Of a DNA stretch of 64,000 nucleotides, positions 26,202-33,176 are shown piece after piece; within the stretch, counting starts at the first letter, position 1; every line of letters begins with the position of its first letter. The position numbers and the translations under genes are program-made. The notes under the pieces are model-generated. The model saw only the letters and a list, made by a program, of their open reading frames with translations. It did no database searches and was not told the origin of the DNA. The DNA comes from a virus: IMG/VR virus record IMGVR_UViG_3300033233_000001, positions 1 to 64,000 of that record; one strand, given 5' to 3'.

Positions 26202-26477
26202 TCACCTCACCTTCGGCGGCGGGATCTTGAGCGGCGTTGTGCCAGCCTGCGCAGCGTCCCATGCGGCCTGTAGCTCGTCGCGTCGCAGTTCGATGAACGC
26301 CTTGATGAGCTTCTTCCCGGACGGGTGCATCTTTCCAACGATCATCGAGCCGTCATCGAGCGCGAACGATGCGGCATATTCCGCTGCGAAGGCGTGAATA
26401 TGTGGTCGATGATGCTGTGCGTTCTTCTCAAAGAAGACCGCGATAACGATCCCGTAAAACCTGCACAACTCGGCCAC
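26202..26477 (-). CDS. DUF4160-family protein, possible toxin
   Basis: A 91-residue protein with the DUF4160 signature: FYGIVIAVFFEKNAQHHRPH followed by IHAF, then DDGSMIVGKMHPSGKKLIK and RRDELQAAWD. The family is found beside DUF2442 and is suspected to form toxin-antitoxin-like pairs. The biochemical activity is unknown. Confidence 0.75.
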   Translation of the reverse strand: MAELCRFYGIVIAVFFEKNAQHHRPHIHAFAAEYAASFALDDGSMIVGKMHPSGKKLIKAFIELRRDELQAAWDAAQAGTTPLKIPPPKVR

Positions 26478-26575
26478 AGCGGGAAACTAGCACGCCGCCT
26501 GGTTCAGGTCGACAGCCGCACCATCGGCACGGTTTCACGCTCGCCGCTCGGCTCGTCCTCGGTGCGCTCGAATCC

Positions 26576-26737
26576 TCAAGACGTTCTGGGTCCTGATCCT
26601 GGTCCGGCGCCGATGCCGGTCTCGTCGAGCCCGCCGAGCGCCGCTTCGAGCAGCCGGTCTCCGACGACGCGCCCTCGGGAGACAGCTTCGATCCAGATGA
26701 GGTACGCGATGTTTTCGTCGCCCGTTCGCGTGCGCAT
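26576..26737 (-). CDS. Small hypothetical protein
   Basis: A 53-residue frame beginning MRTRTGDENIAYLIWIEAVS with an amphipathic helix and a Gly/Pro tail. It lies between the HigA-like remnant and the DUF4160 gene; codon use fits the neighbours. It may be real or part of a decayed module. Confidence 0.3.
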   Translation of the reverse strand: MRTRTGDENIAYLIWIEAVSRGRVVGDRLLEAALGGLDETGIGAGPGSGPRTS

Positions 26738-26748
26738 GTCCTCTGCGA

Positions 26749-26947
26749 TCAGTCCGTGGCAACGAGCGACTCGATCGGGATCTCGAACCTCGCGTGCAGC
26801 GCGCGAATCATCGCGAGCGTGAGCGGTCGCTTGCCGTTCATGATCTCTCGAACGCGCCGCCTGTTCCCGAGGAGTCCTTCGAGGTCGCGTTCGGTCAGGC
26901 CACCGGCTTCAAGATGACTTCTTGGTCGTGGTTCGCATCGGCGGCAT
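26749..26947 (-). pseudogene. Frameshifted remnant of a HigA-type antitoxin
   Basis: The minus strand encodes GGLTERDLEGLLGNRRRVRE, then IMNGKRPLTLAMIRALHARF, the helix-turn-helix of HigA-type antitoxins. The only ATG (26947) is in another frame that stops after 12 codons; a +1 shift would join them. Most of the usual N-terminal domain is missing. It lies 1 base from the integrase stop. Confidence 0.6.
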
Positions 26948-26948
26948 T

Positions 26949-27977
26949 CTAGCCGATGATCGGCCCTGCCATCGTCACAGCCGCTTCGCGCACGCGCCGC
27001 AGGCTGTTGACGAGCGACGGCGGCGGAGCGCGTAGCTGGCCGAGGTAAAGGCGCGTCGCGTTAGGCCACGCGAGATCGAGGAGCCGCTGCGCGTCGTGCA
27101 GACGCACATCGTCTCTCTCGTCGCCGTCGCGGTCGGCGAGTCGCCGAAGACCACGCAGTACCTTGACCTTCGCCGGGTCGAGACCCGCGCGCACGGCGGC
27201 ACGTTTGACGATCGTCCAGATGACGTCGTTGTGCAGCGGACGTTCGGGGTCGAGGCCGGGCGCGATCGGACACGCTTTGGCCTCGCCGAAGACGCCGCTG
27301 TCGGGTCCCAGCCGCTTCAGTCGTCCGGCGCTGAGCCAGTGCGCCTGGATCGCGGTGTACGCCTCGTCGGGTAGCTTGAAGTTTTTCGGACCTCTCTTGC
27401 CAGTGACGCGATAGGTACGAGGTGACGTCGAGAGGCTGAGGTCGCGGATTCGCAGGTCGGCGACTTCGGATCGTCGCCGCCCGGTGTAGGCGAGAAAAAT
27501 AAGGACCGCGCGATCACGCATGCCGATCGGATCTGTCGGGAGTGCGTCGACCATCTTCTGGAAGTCGGCCCACTCGACGCCGGTCGCAGTGGTCGTCTCG
27601 TCGTCTGGGAGCACGTCCTTACGCCCGAGGAGATCGAACGGGTTCCGAGAGATGGTCTTCTTGTGTGCGAGGAACGTGAAGAACGCGTCGACGGCCGCGA
27701 GGCGCGTGCAGATCGTACTTTTCGAGTAGCCGTAGTTGACGAGGTAGCGCTTGTACTCCTCGGCGTCTTCGGCCGAGACCGAGCACAGGTCTTTCCACTG
27801 GACCAGGTCGAGGAACTGTCGGACACCATGTCGATACGTGCGCCGCGTGTTCTTCGGCTTGTTGACCAAGAATGCGTACATGGCGGCCACGATCGCACGC
27901 GTACGGTCGGGGTCGTCGCCGCCGATGGGCACGACATCGGATTCCGCTACGGACGAACGAGCTAGATTTTCGGCCAT
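26949..27977 (-). CDS. Tyrosine recombinase / integrase
   Basis: A 342-residue protein with an N-terminal SAM-like core-binding domain (MYAFLVNKPKNTRRTYRHGV) and a catalytic domain. The first Arg is in TGRRRSEVADL (around residue 167). Where HGLRH and GH are expected it has RGLRR and AW, then a candidate Tyr in TRLYL (about residue 310). So the box-II His is absent and Trp replaces the second His, a substitution known in FLP. ATG 27977 is preferred to an upstream TTG because a TTGATT/TAGAAT promoter ends just before it. It would integrate, or resolve, the element. Confidence 0.8.
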   Translation of the reverse strand: MAENLARSSVAESDVVPIGGDDPDRTRAIVAAMYAFLVNKPKNTRRTYRHGVRQFLDLVQWKDLCSVSAEDAEEYKRYLVNYGYSKSTICTRLAAVDAFFTFLAHKKTISRNPFDLLGRKDVLPDDETTTATGVEWADFQKMVDALPTDPIGMRDRAVLIFLAYTGRRRSEVADLRIRDLSLSTSPRTYRVTGKRGPKNFKLPDEAYTAIQAHWLSAGRLKRLGPDSGVFGEAKACPIAPGLDPERPLHNDVIWTIVKRAAVRAGLDPAKVKVLRGLRRLADRDGDERDDVRLHDAQRLLDLAWPNATRLYLGQLRAPPPSLVNSLRRVREAAVTMAGPIIG

Positions 27978-27985
27978 CGCGACGG

Positions 27986-28013
27986 ATTCTAGTCCGGCTG
28001 TTGACAGAATCAA
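27986..28013 (-). promoter_or_regulatory. Candidate integrase promoter
   Basis: On the minus strand TTGATT (28013-28008), a 16-base spacer and TAGAAT (27991-27986), ending 8 bases before the ATG at 27977. It overlaps the divergent plus-strand promoter, so the two units are probably regulated against each other. Confidence 0.5.
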
Positions 28014-28029
28014 AAGTGTCGGACAATCT
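28001..28029 (+). promoter_or_regulatory. Candidate promoter with internal operator (site 2)
   Basis: TTGACA (28001-28006), a 17-base spacer and CAATCT (28024-28029), 10 bases before the ATG at 28040. The palindrome TGTCGGACA (28017-28025) covers the spacer and the start of the -10 element. Confidence 0.5.
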
Positions 28030-28039
28030 GTGCCTCTGC

Positions 28040-28240
28040 ATGCAAATCAAGGACTTCATGGCTGAGGGCGCGCCGCGCGTTGGGCTCCGGGTCAAGGTCA
28101 AGGGCAAGGACGGCGAGGACGACGTCGTCGGCGAGTTCCGCCGTTTCAAGGCCGAGGGCCGGAAGGTCATGCTCGTCCTGAAAGTTGGTCGTCGGCTCGT
28201 GGAAGTCAGGCCGCAGGACGCGATCGCCGCGCTCGTGTAA
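28040..28240 (+). CDS. Small beta-barrel-like basic protein
   Basis: A 66-residue protein rich in Lys/Val strands (GLRVKVKGKDGEDDVVGEF, KVMLVLKVGRRLVEV) like a small SH3-type barrel. Possibly nucleic-acid binding. It is the first gene after the regulated promoter opposite the integrase. Confidence 0.55.
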   Translation: MQIKDFMAEGAPRVGLRVKVKGKDGEDDVVGEFRRFKAEGRKVMLVLKVGRRLVEVRPQDAIAALV

Positions 28241-28250
28241 GGTGTCCGAC

Positions 28251-28598
28251 ATGTCCGACGCCGACTGGAAGTGCATCGACGCCGACTGGAATGCGTGGTG
28301 GTACGGCAACAAGTACCTCGTGCGTGTGGCGCGGCATCGTGGTCCGCCGCACTGGATGCACGGGATGCACTGGATGGTCGAGGTGTGCGTGCTCGTGTAC
28401 TCCGGCGAGGCGCCGATCACCCTCCGGTCGCGGCCGGTCTTCGAGGAGCACGACGAGGCGCTCGCGGTGGGCCGCGCGTGGTGTATGGCTGACGAGGCGC
28501 AGCGCGCGGCGCTGGAGCATTTCGTGGACCGGGGCTACGATGCGCCGGTCGATGTGATCGGCCGGCTGGTCGGGAAGATTCTGGGCGAGACGGTCTGA
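28251..28598 (+). CDS. Hypothetical protein
   Basis: A 115-residue Trp/His/Met-rich protein (WNAWWYGNKY, HWMHGMHWMVEV). No family recognised. A further exact palindrome TGTCCGACA (28243-28251) overlaps its start codon and could affect translation or transcription. Confidence 0.55.
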   Translation: MSDADWKCIDADWNAWWYGNKYLVRVARHRGPPHWMHGMHWMVEVCVLVYSGEAPITLRSRPVFEEHDEALAVGRAWCMADEAQRAALEHFVDRGYDAPVDVIGRLVGKILGETV

Positions 28599-28631
28599 GT
28601 CGGCGCGGGCTGGGCGCTCGCCGGAGGCGAT

Positions 28632-29348
28632 ATGGGACGCGGGAATCACTTCGACGGCATCGGCGGGATCTTCTCGACGAGCATCTTCGGGCACACCGAC
28701 CGACTTCTGCCGGAGTGGGACGGTGACGACGAGCTTGATGCGCTCGTCGATGATGACGACAACGGTCGGCATCGGAGAGAGGAAGCCGTGTGGCCGGAGT
28801 CGATGAAGCTTGTGGAAGCGTCTCCGTCGTCGACGCTTCACGAGGAGAAGCCTTTCGAGTTCAAGTTTCCGCGTGTGGAGTCCGTGCCGCTGCCGCCGGG
28901 CGACTGGTACCTGTGGCTCGACGACGAACGCGACCCGCGCGTCGTGCTCGCGCCTGACAACGGCCCGAACTGCCTCGGCCTACGCTACGCGCAGTACGCG
29001 ACGACCGGGCTCGCCGCCGTCGACTGGAAGTGGGCGAAGTCGGTCACCGAGGCAATCGCTCTCTGCGAAGAGCACGGCGCGCCGAAGGTCATGGCTCTCG
29101 ATCATGACCTCGGCCTCGGTCCCGATCTCTCGACGCCGCAGACGGTCATGCCGTTCCTGCGCTGGCTCAGCGAGCGCGCCGATGTCACGACGTGGTTCGT
29201 GCACTCGGCGAACCCGGTCGGGCGCGACAACATCGCGAGCTACATGCGCTCGTGGGAGAGCGTGGCCGAGATCGTCGCTGCCAGCGAGAAGCGCATCGCC
29301 GTCGACTTCGACGAGGACGCGCCGCTCTCCCGCCCATCGCGCGCCTGA
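28632..29348 (+). CDS. Cyclic-phosphate-processing receiver-domain protein
   Basis: A 238-residue protein. After about 85 residues of linker, the C-terminal half carries WYLWLDDERDPR, VMALDHDLGLG and FVHSANPVGRDNI, the conserved Asp/Asp/Ser-His pattern of the cPP-receiver family, predicted to process RNA 2',3'-cyclic phosphates or related nucleotides. It overlaps a DUF4326 gene (TGATG). An RNA ligase lies 12 kb downstream. Activity is predicted only. Confidence 0.7.
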   Translation: MGRGNHFDGIGGIFSTSIFGHTDRLLPEWDGDDELDALVDDDDNGRHRREEAVWPESMKLVEASPSSTLHEEKPFEFKFPRVESVPLPPGDWYLWLDDERDPRVVLAPDNGPNCLGLRYAQYATTGLAAVDWKWAKSVTEAIALCEEHGAPKVMALDHDLGLGPDLSTPQTVMPFLRWLSERADVTTWFVHSANPVGRDNIASYMRSWESVAEIVAASEKRIAVDFDEDAPLSRPSRA

Positions 29349-29623
29349 TGTCTTTCGTCGTCCACTGCAAGAAGGCGCCGTATGACGTCTACATCGGGCG
29401 CCCGTCGCCCTGGGGCAACCCGTTCAGCCACAAGGCCGGCACGCTCGCCGAACACCGAGCCGCGACGCGCGAAGAGGCGGTCTCGAAGTACGAGGCGTGG
29501 CTGCTCGCGCAGCCAGCGCTGGTAGAGCGCGCAAAGCGCGAGCTACGCGGGAAGGTGCTGGCGTGCTGGTGCAGTCCGCTTGCCTGTCACGGAGACGTTC
29601 TTGCGCGTCTTGCGAACGAGTGA
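29348..29623 (+). CDS. DUF4326 family protein
   Basis: A 91-residue protein matching DUF4326: VYIGRPSPWGNPF, a central helix (TREEAVSKYEAWLLAQ) and LRGKVLACWCSPLACHGDVL with conserved Cys/His. Common in phages and bacteria; function unknown, with nucleotide or nucleic-acid processing suspected. Confidence 0.8.
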   Translation: MSFVVHCKKAPYDVYIGRPSPWGNPFSHKAGTLAEHRAATREEAVSKYEAWLLAQPALVERAKRELRGKVLACWCSPLACHGDVLARLANE

Positions 29624-29625
29624 GC

Positions 29626-29868
29626 TTAGCCGCGCGTGCTCGTCACGAGCTTGCCGTCGTGCCGCTCGCACGGGACGACCACGACTTCGTAGCCGTCGAG
29701 CGGAATGCCGCCGCTCACGTAGTCGTCCAGAAGCTGCTGGCCGTTTTCCGTGTCGAACCAGACCGGACTGTCCGTGAGGTCGGTCGCGACGCGCATCGCG
29801 TCGGCACGGCTGCCTTCGACGATTTCGATGAGGCCACGGCTGCGGTGGACGACGGCGTAGATAGACAT
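29626..29868 (-). CDS. Hypothetical small protein
   Basis: An 80-residue alpha/beta protein (IYAVVHRSRGLIEIVEG, YEVVVVPCERHDGKLV), alone on the minus strand. No family recognised. Confidence 0.5.
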   Translation of the reverse strand: MSIYAVVHRSRGLIEIVEGSRADAMRVATDLTDSPVWFDTENGQQLLDDYVSGGIPLDGYEVVVVPCERHDGKLVTSTRG

Positions 29869-29933
29869 GGGAGCCGAGCCTAGCGCAGACCGGCGCCGGC
29901 CGGAAGTGTAGTGTGTCGGAAGCTCTTGACGGC

Positions 29934-29942
29934 TGTCGGACA
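29934..29942. promoter_or_regulatory. Candidate operator TGTCGGACA (site 3)
   Basis: The same 9-base palindrome as at 24054 and 28017, in the divergent region between 29868 (minus) and 29963 (plus), 4 bases after a TTGACG that may be the plus-strand -35 element. Confidence 0.4.
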
Positions 29943-29962
29943 GTCGTGCGAGCGTCATCATC

Positions 29963-30667
29963 GTGACGACTCGTCGGAGGCCAGGCGACACGGCGGAGCA
30001 GATGCGCGTGCTCAGTCAGTACCGCGTGGTCGAGGGCGGTCCGCTGCCGGCGCTGCCGGCGAAGAGCTTTCTGGAAATCCTGGACGAGACGTTCCGCGAT
30101 GCAGAGACCAACTTCCTGAAGGAGAGCGACATGGTGATTCACATCGGCGACGAGTCCGGCACGCACAAGGTGATCAGCGCCGACGCTTTGGAGCACGAGA
30201 CGCGTGCGGGCTGGCGGCTCGTCCGCGTCATCACGTGCGACGGGCCGATCCGGTACATGGTGAAGCCCGCCGAGCAAGGCACGCAGGCGAACAACTGGCA
30301 GCACTCTTTCGATCAGTACGCCGAGGAGGTCGGAACCGTGACGCGGTTTCTTGTCGCGAAGGGCCGCGCGACTGAGGCGGCGGAGCTTGATGAGCAGATC
30401 GCGGCTCTGCGCGCGGAGAAGAATACGGCCGAGGAGCGGTGCGTCGTGCTCACGAAGGACTCGGAGAAGATGGCCGACACGCTCGGGAAGACCGAGAAGG
30501 CGCTCGACTCCGAGAAGGCGCTGACCACCAGGCTGCGTACAGATCTCGCGGAGCAGGCCACTCGTCTCGCGGAGCAGGCCACTCGGTTCCGAAAGATGGA
30601 AGCGGACGTCGCCAAGCTGCGTACGGCTATCGGAGCACTGGGCATGAAGGAAATCCTCGGCGGTTGA
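29963..30667 (+). CDS. Hypothetical protein with C-terminal coiled coil
   Basis: A 234-residue protein. The N-terminal half is alpha/beta (MVIHIGDESGTHKVISADAL). The C-terminal half from about residue 135 is a long coiled coil with a duplicated AEQATRLAEQATRF segment made by a 21-base direct repeat. ATG 30002 is an alternative start. It may multimerise. Confidence 0.6.
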   Translation: MTTRRRPGDTAEQMRVLSQYRVVEGGPLPALPAKSFLEILDETFRDAETNFLKESDMVIHIGDESGTHKVISADALEHETRAGWRLVRVITCDGPIRYMVKPAEQGTQANNWQHSFDQYAEEVGTVTRFLVAKGRATEAAELDEQIAALRAEKNTAEERCVVLTKDSEKMADTLGKTEKALDSEKALTTRLRTDLAEQATRLAEQATRFRKMEADVAKLRTAIGALGMKEILGG

Positions 30668-30675
30668 GTCGCTGC

Positions 30676-30703
30676 TTGCATATCCCGACAGACGCGTTAC
30701 TGT
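30676..30703 (+). promoter_or_regulatory. Candidate promoter for the H1-like gene
   Basis: TTGCAT (30676-30681), a 16-base spacer and TACTGT (30698-30703). The same TTGCAT and 16-base spacing occur in the promoter before the NAD+ operon at 43.05 kb. Confidence 0.4.
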
Positions 30704-30749
30704 CCGTCGAATCGTGCGAGTCGCGCGATACGAAAGAGAGAAGAGCACC

Positions 30750-31304
30750 ATGAGCGTTTCCGATCAGATCCGATCCGAGATCGAGTCCTTCGCATCCAAG
30801 ATGACCGCCCTCGTTCGACAAGAGGCTCTCAACGCCGCGATGTCGGCGCTGGGTGGTCCGGCCAGCGCGCCGCGTGTGCGAGTCGAGGTCGAGGCTCCCG
30901 GCGAGTATCGGCGTCCGGCCGTGACGCGTCAGCGTGCGGCGACGGTCAACAAGCGTGCGGTGACCGGCAAGAGCGGTCAGAAGCGCGATCCGGAGGCGCT
31001 TGCGGCTCTGGTGAAGGCGGCCGGCGGGTACATCCTGGCGCATCCCGGTCAGGGCGTGGAGCAGATCGGCGCGGCGCTGAAGTACGCGACGGCGGAACTC
31101 GCGCTGCCGATCCGCAAGCTGCTCGCGGCGAAGGTGATCACGCGCAAGGGCCAGAAGCGCGCGACGAAGTACTTCCCGGCAGCCGCGAAGGCCGCGCCAA
31201 AGGCAAAGGCCGCGGCGACCAAGAAGGCGCCGAAGGCCAAGGCCAGCAAGGCGGTTGCGAACGGCAAGGCCGCGACGCCGCCGAGCGAGCCCGCCGCCGA
31301 GTGA
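30750..31304 (+). CDS. DNA-binding protein with histone-H1-like tail
   Basis: A 184-residue protein. The centre (GVEQIGAALKYATAELALPI, then RKLLAAKVITRKGQKRATKYF) is a winged-helix-like DNA-binding domain. The C-terminus is a Lys/Ala/Pro tail (KAAPKAKAAATKKAPKAKA) like histone H1 and myxobacterial nucleoid proteins. It could compact DNA or act as a regulator. AAGAG precedes the ATG. Confidence 0.7.
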   Translation: MSVSDQIRSEIESFASKMTALVRQEALNAAMSALGGPASAPRVRVEVEAPGEYRRPAVTRQRAATVNKRAVTGKSGQKRDPEALAALVKAAGGYILAHPGQGVEQIGAALKYATAELALPIRKLLAAKVITRKGQKRATKYFPAAAKAAPKAKAAATKKAPKAKASKAVANGKAATPPSEPAAE

Positions 31305-31400
31305 GCGCATGACGCTCGCCGAGACGGACGAGCGGGTCTCGTCGCTCCGAGCGAGGCTCGTGAGCGGTGAGGCCCAGATCGTTCCGTAGCCGAGATCCCG

Positions 31401-32228
31401 ATGGCCGATCCCATCCACCTCTTCGACATCGCGGCGTACCTGCACCGGGCCATGTACGTCGTGTACGGGGACAACGCGTCGACCACGCCGTCGACGGACG
31501 AGACGTTCATCGTGCACGCGTGCGGCATGCTCGCGAACACGATGGAGAAGCTCGGTGTGCGTCGCATGGCGGTTGTGCGTGACTCGGTCGTGCCGTCGAA
31601 GCGATGCGAGGAGTACCCGGCGTACAAGGCCGACCGCAAGCCGCACACGCCCGTGTTCGCGGCGCAGTCGCCGCGCTTCTTCAGCGCGCTCCGCGACGTG
31701 AGCGTCGCGGTCGTCGAGGCCGAGGCGTACGAGGCCGACGATCTGATCGCGACGCTCGTCGGCCAGGAGCGCGGCACGCAGTACGTCGTCGTCTCGTCGG
31801 ACAAAGATCTGCTCGCATGCCTCGCGACGGAGCGCACGAGCTTCTACGATCCGATGAAGAACGTCGAGGTGACGCGCGAGATGTTCGTCGCGCGCTTCGG
31901 TATCCAGCCGAGCCAGATGTACGACTACACCGGCCTCGTCGGCGACACCGCCGACGGCATCCCTGGCGTGCCTGGCATCGGTCCGAAGACGGCTGCGAAT
32001 CTGCTGCGGGATTTCGGTACGCTCGACGAGGTGTACGACGAGAGTCGAGCACAGGCGCTCGCCGAGGCTGTGCCAGGCGCGAAGACGCTCGACAAGCTCC
32101 TGGCGCACAAGGAGGACGCGCTGCTCTCGCGGCGGCTCGCTCGTCCGTGGATCTGCAAGGGCCTGACGCTGACGGGTGACGCGTTCGCTGCGCCGCCGTC
32201 GAGCGTCGTGCGGAGGGCATGCGGATGA
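31401..32228 (+). CDS. 5'-3' exonuclease (flap endonuclease family)
   Basis: A 275-residue protein matching the N-terminal nuclease domain of DNA polymerase I and phage 5' nucleases: EAYEADDLIATL, VVSSDKDLLACL and GDTADGIPGVPGIGPKTAAN (the last is the helix-hairpin-helix with metal-binding Asp). It would remove RNA primers or flaps during replication. Start motif LFDIAAYLHRAMY fits the family (ID/FD..L..R). Confidence 0.9.
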   Translation: MADPIHLFDIAAYLHRAMYVVYGDNASTTPSTDETFIVHACGMLANTMEKLGVRRMAVVRDSVVPSKRCEEYPAYKADRKPHTPVFAAQSPRFFSALRDVSVAVVEAEAYEADDLIATLVGQERGTQYVVVSSDKDLLACLATERTSFYDPMKNVEVTREMFVARFGIQPSQMYDYTGLVGDTADGIPGVPGIGPKTAANLLRDFGTLDEVYDESRAQALAEAVPGAKTLDKLLAHKEDALLSRRLARPWICKGLTLTGDAFAAPPSSVVRRACG

Positions 32229-32560
32229 GCACGAAGAAGAAGGTCGCCGACTTCGACTGGCTTGCGTGGATCGAGTACGGTGCAGTCAAGGTCCAGCCCG
32301 TGATCTCGCGTCGGGGCGTCGAGTTCTGGTCCGCCGGCTTCACGACGCTGTCCGCTGGCGGCTGGCAGAACGTCATGGCGACCTACGCTGTCGGCGCGTC
32401 GGCGTTGGAGGCGCTGAGCAATCTCCGCGACGGCATCGTGCTCTACAAGGACGGGTCGCGCGTCGGACCTCACGTGCTCAAGCGCGAAGACCTGCCGGCC
32501 GCGACACGGAAGCTCGTCGCGCTGAGGAAGCGGCGACGCGGGAAGGGCAACCTCTCGTGA
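32219..32560 (+). CDS. Hypothetical small protein
   Basis: A 113-residue protein overlapping the nuclease gene by 10 bases. Mixed alpha/beta (WLAWIEYGAVKVQPVISRRG) with a strongly basic C-terminus (RKRRRGKGN). No family recognised. Confidence 0.55.
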   Translation: MRMSTKKKVADFDWLAWIEYGAVKVQPVISRRGVEFWSAGFTTLSAGGWQNVMATYAVGASALEALSNLRDGIVLYKDGSRVGPHVLKREDLPAATRKLVALRKRRRGKGNLS

Positions 32561-32787
32561 AGATGCGACACGGAAGCGACGCACGCGATCGACTCTTGAT
32601 CCGCCGGACGGCTCTGTCGTGGATCAGTTGGATAAACGGTAGGGCTCCACTGGCTTGTCCACGCGGCTCGATGCTCGATCGCATGTTCCGCGAGACGGAG
32701 GATCTGATCATCGCCGAGGTGAACCGCACGCATCCGCCGGACGACATCGATCTCGTCACCGAGTTCAGTACGGAGAAGCGCCCATGA
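32557..32787 (+). CDS. Hypothetical small protein
   Basis: A 76-residue frame from a GTGA overlap. Basic N-terminal half and acidic C-terminal half (TEDLIIAEVNRTHPPDDID). Chained by 4-base overlaps to both neighbours, which supports it. Confidence 0.5.
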   Translation: MKMRHGSDARDRLLIRRTALSWISWINGRAPLACPRGSMLDRMFRETEDLIIAEVNRTHPPDDIDLVTEFSTEKRP

Positions 32788-33176
32788 AGAAGTTTCTCGT
32801 CGTCGAGCGGCAGGTTGGCGGCTGCGACTACACGATCGGCTGTGGCGTCCGCGTCTACACCGAAGAAGCCGAGTCGATGGCCGCGCTCGTCGCCAAGTTC
32901 AAGCGCGGCTGCGTGCTCACGGAGGACGAGTGCTACGGCACGGACGCGCCGCATCCTGATGAGTCCGACCTGTGGGACCGGTGCAGCGGCTGGCTCGAAG
33001 GGGAACAGGCGCGCGAGTCGGTCGCGGTCTACGAGATCGGCGAGAGCGTCGCGCTGTCGCTGGTTGTGTGGCGGAAGGAAGCTCGCGTGACCGAAGCCGC
33101 TCGGGCAGCGGCGGACGCCGAGAAGAACGAGCGCGACACGCTGAAGAAGCTCCAGCAGAAGTACGGTGCGCCGTAA
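32784..33176 (+). CDS. Hypothetical protein whose stop codon lies in the IS end
   Basis: A 130-residue protein with an alpha/beta core (KKFLVVERQVGGCDYTIG) and a helical charged tail. Its TAA stop is made of the first bases of the TnpB element, so the original C-terminus or stop may have been altered by insertion. Confidence 0.55.
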   Translation: MKKFLVVERQVGGCDYTIGCGVRVYTEEAESMAALVAKFKRGCVLTEDECYGTDAPHPDESDLWDRCSGWLEGEQARESVAVYEIGESVALSLVVWRKEARVTEAARAAADAEKNERDTLKKLQQKYGAP

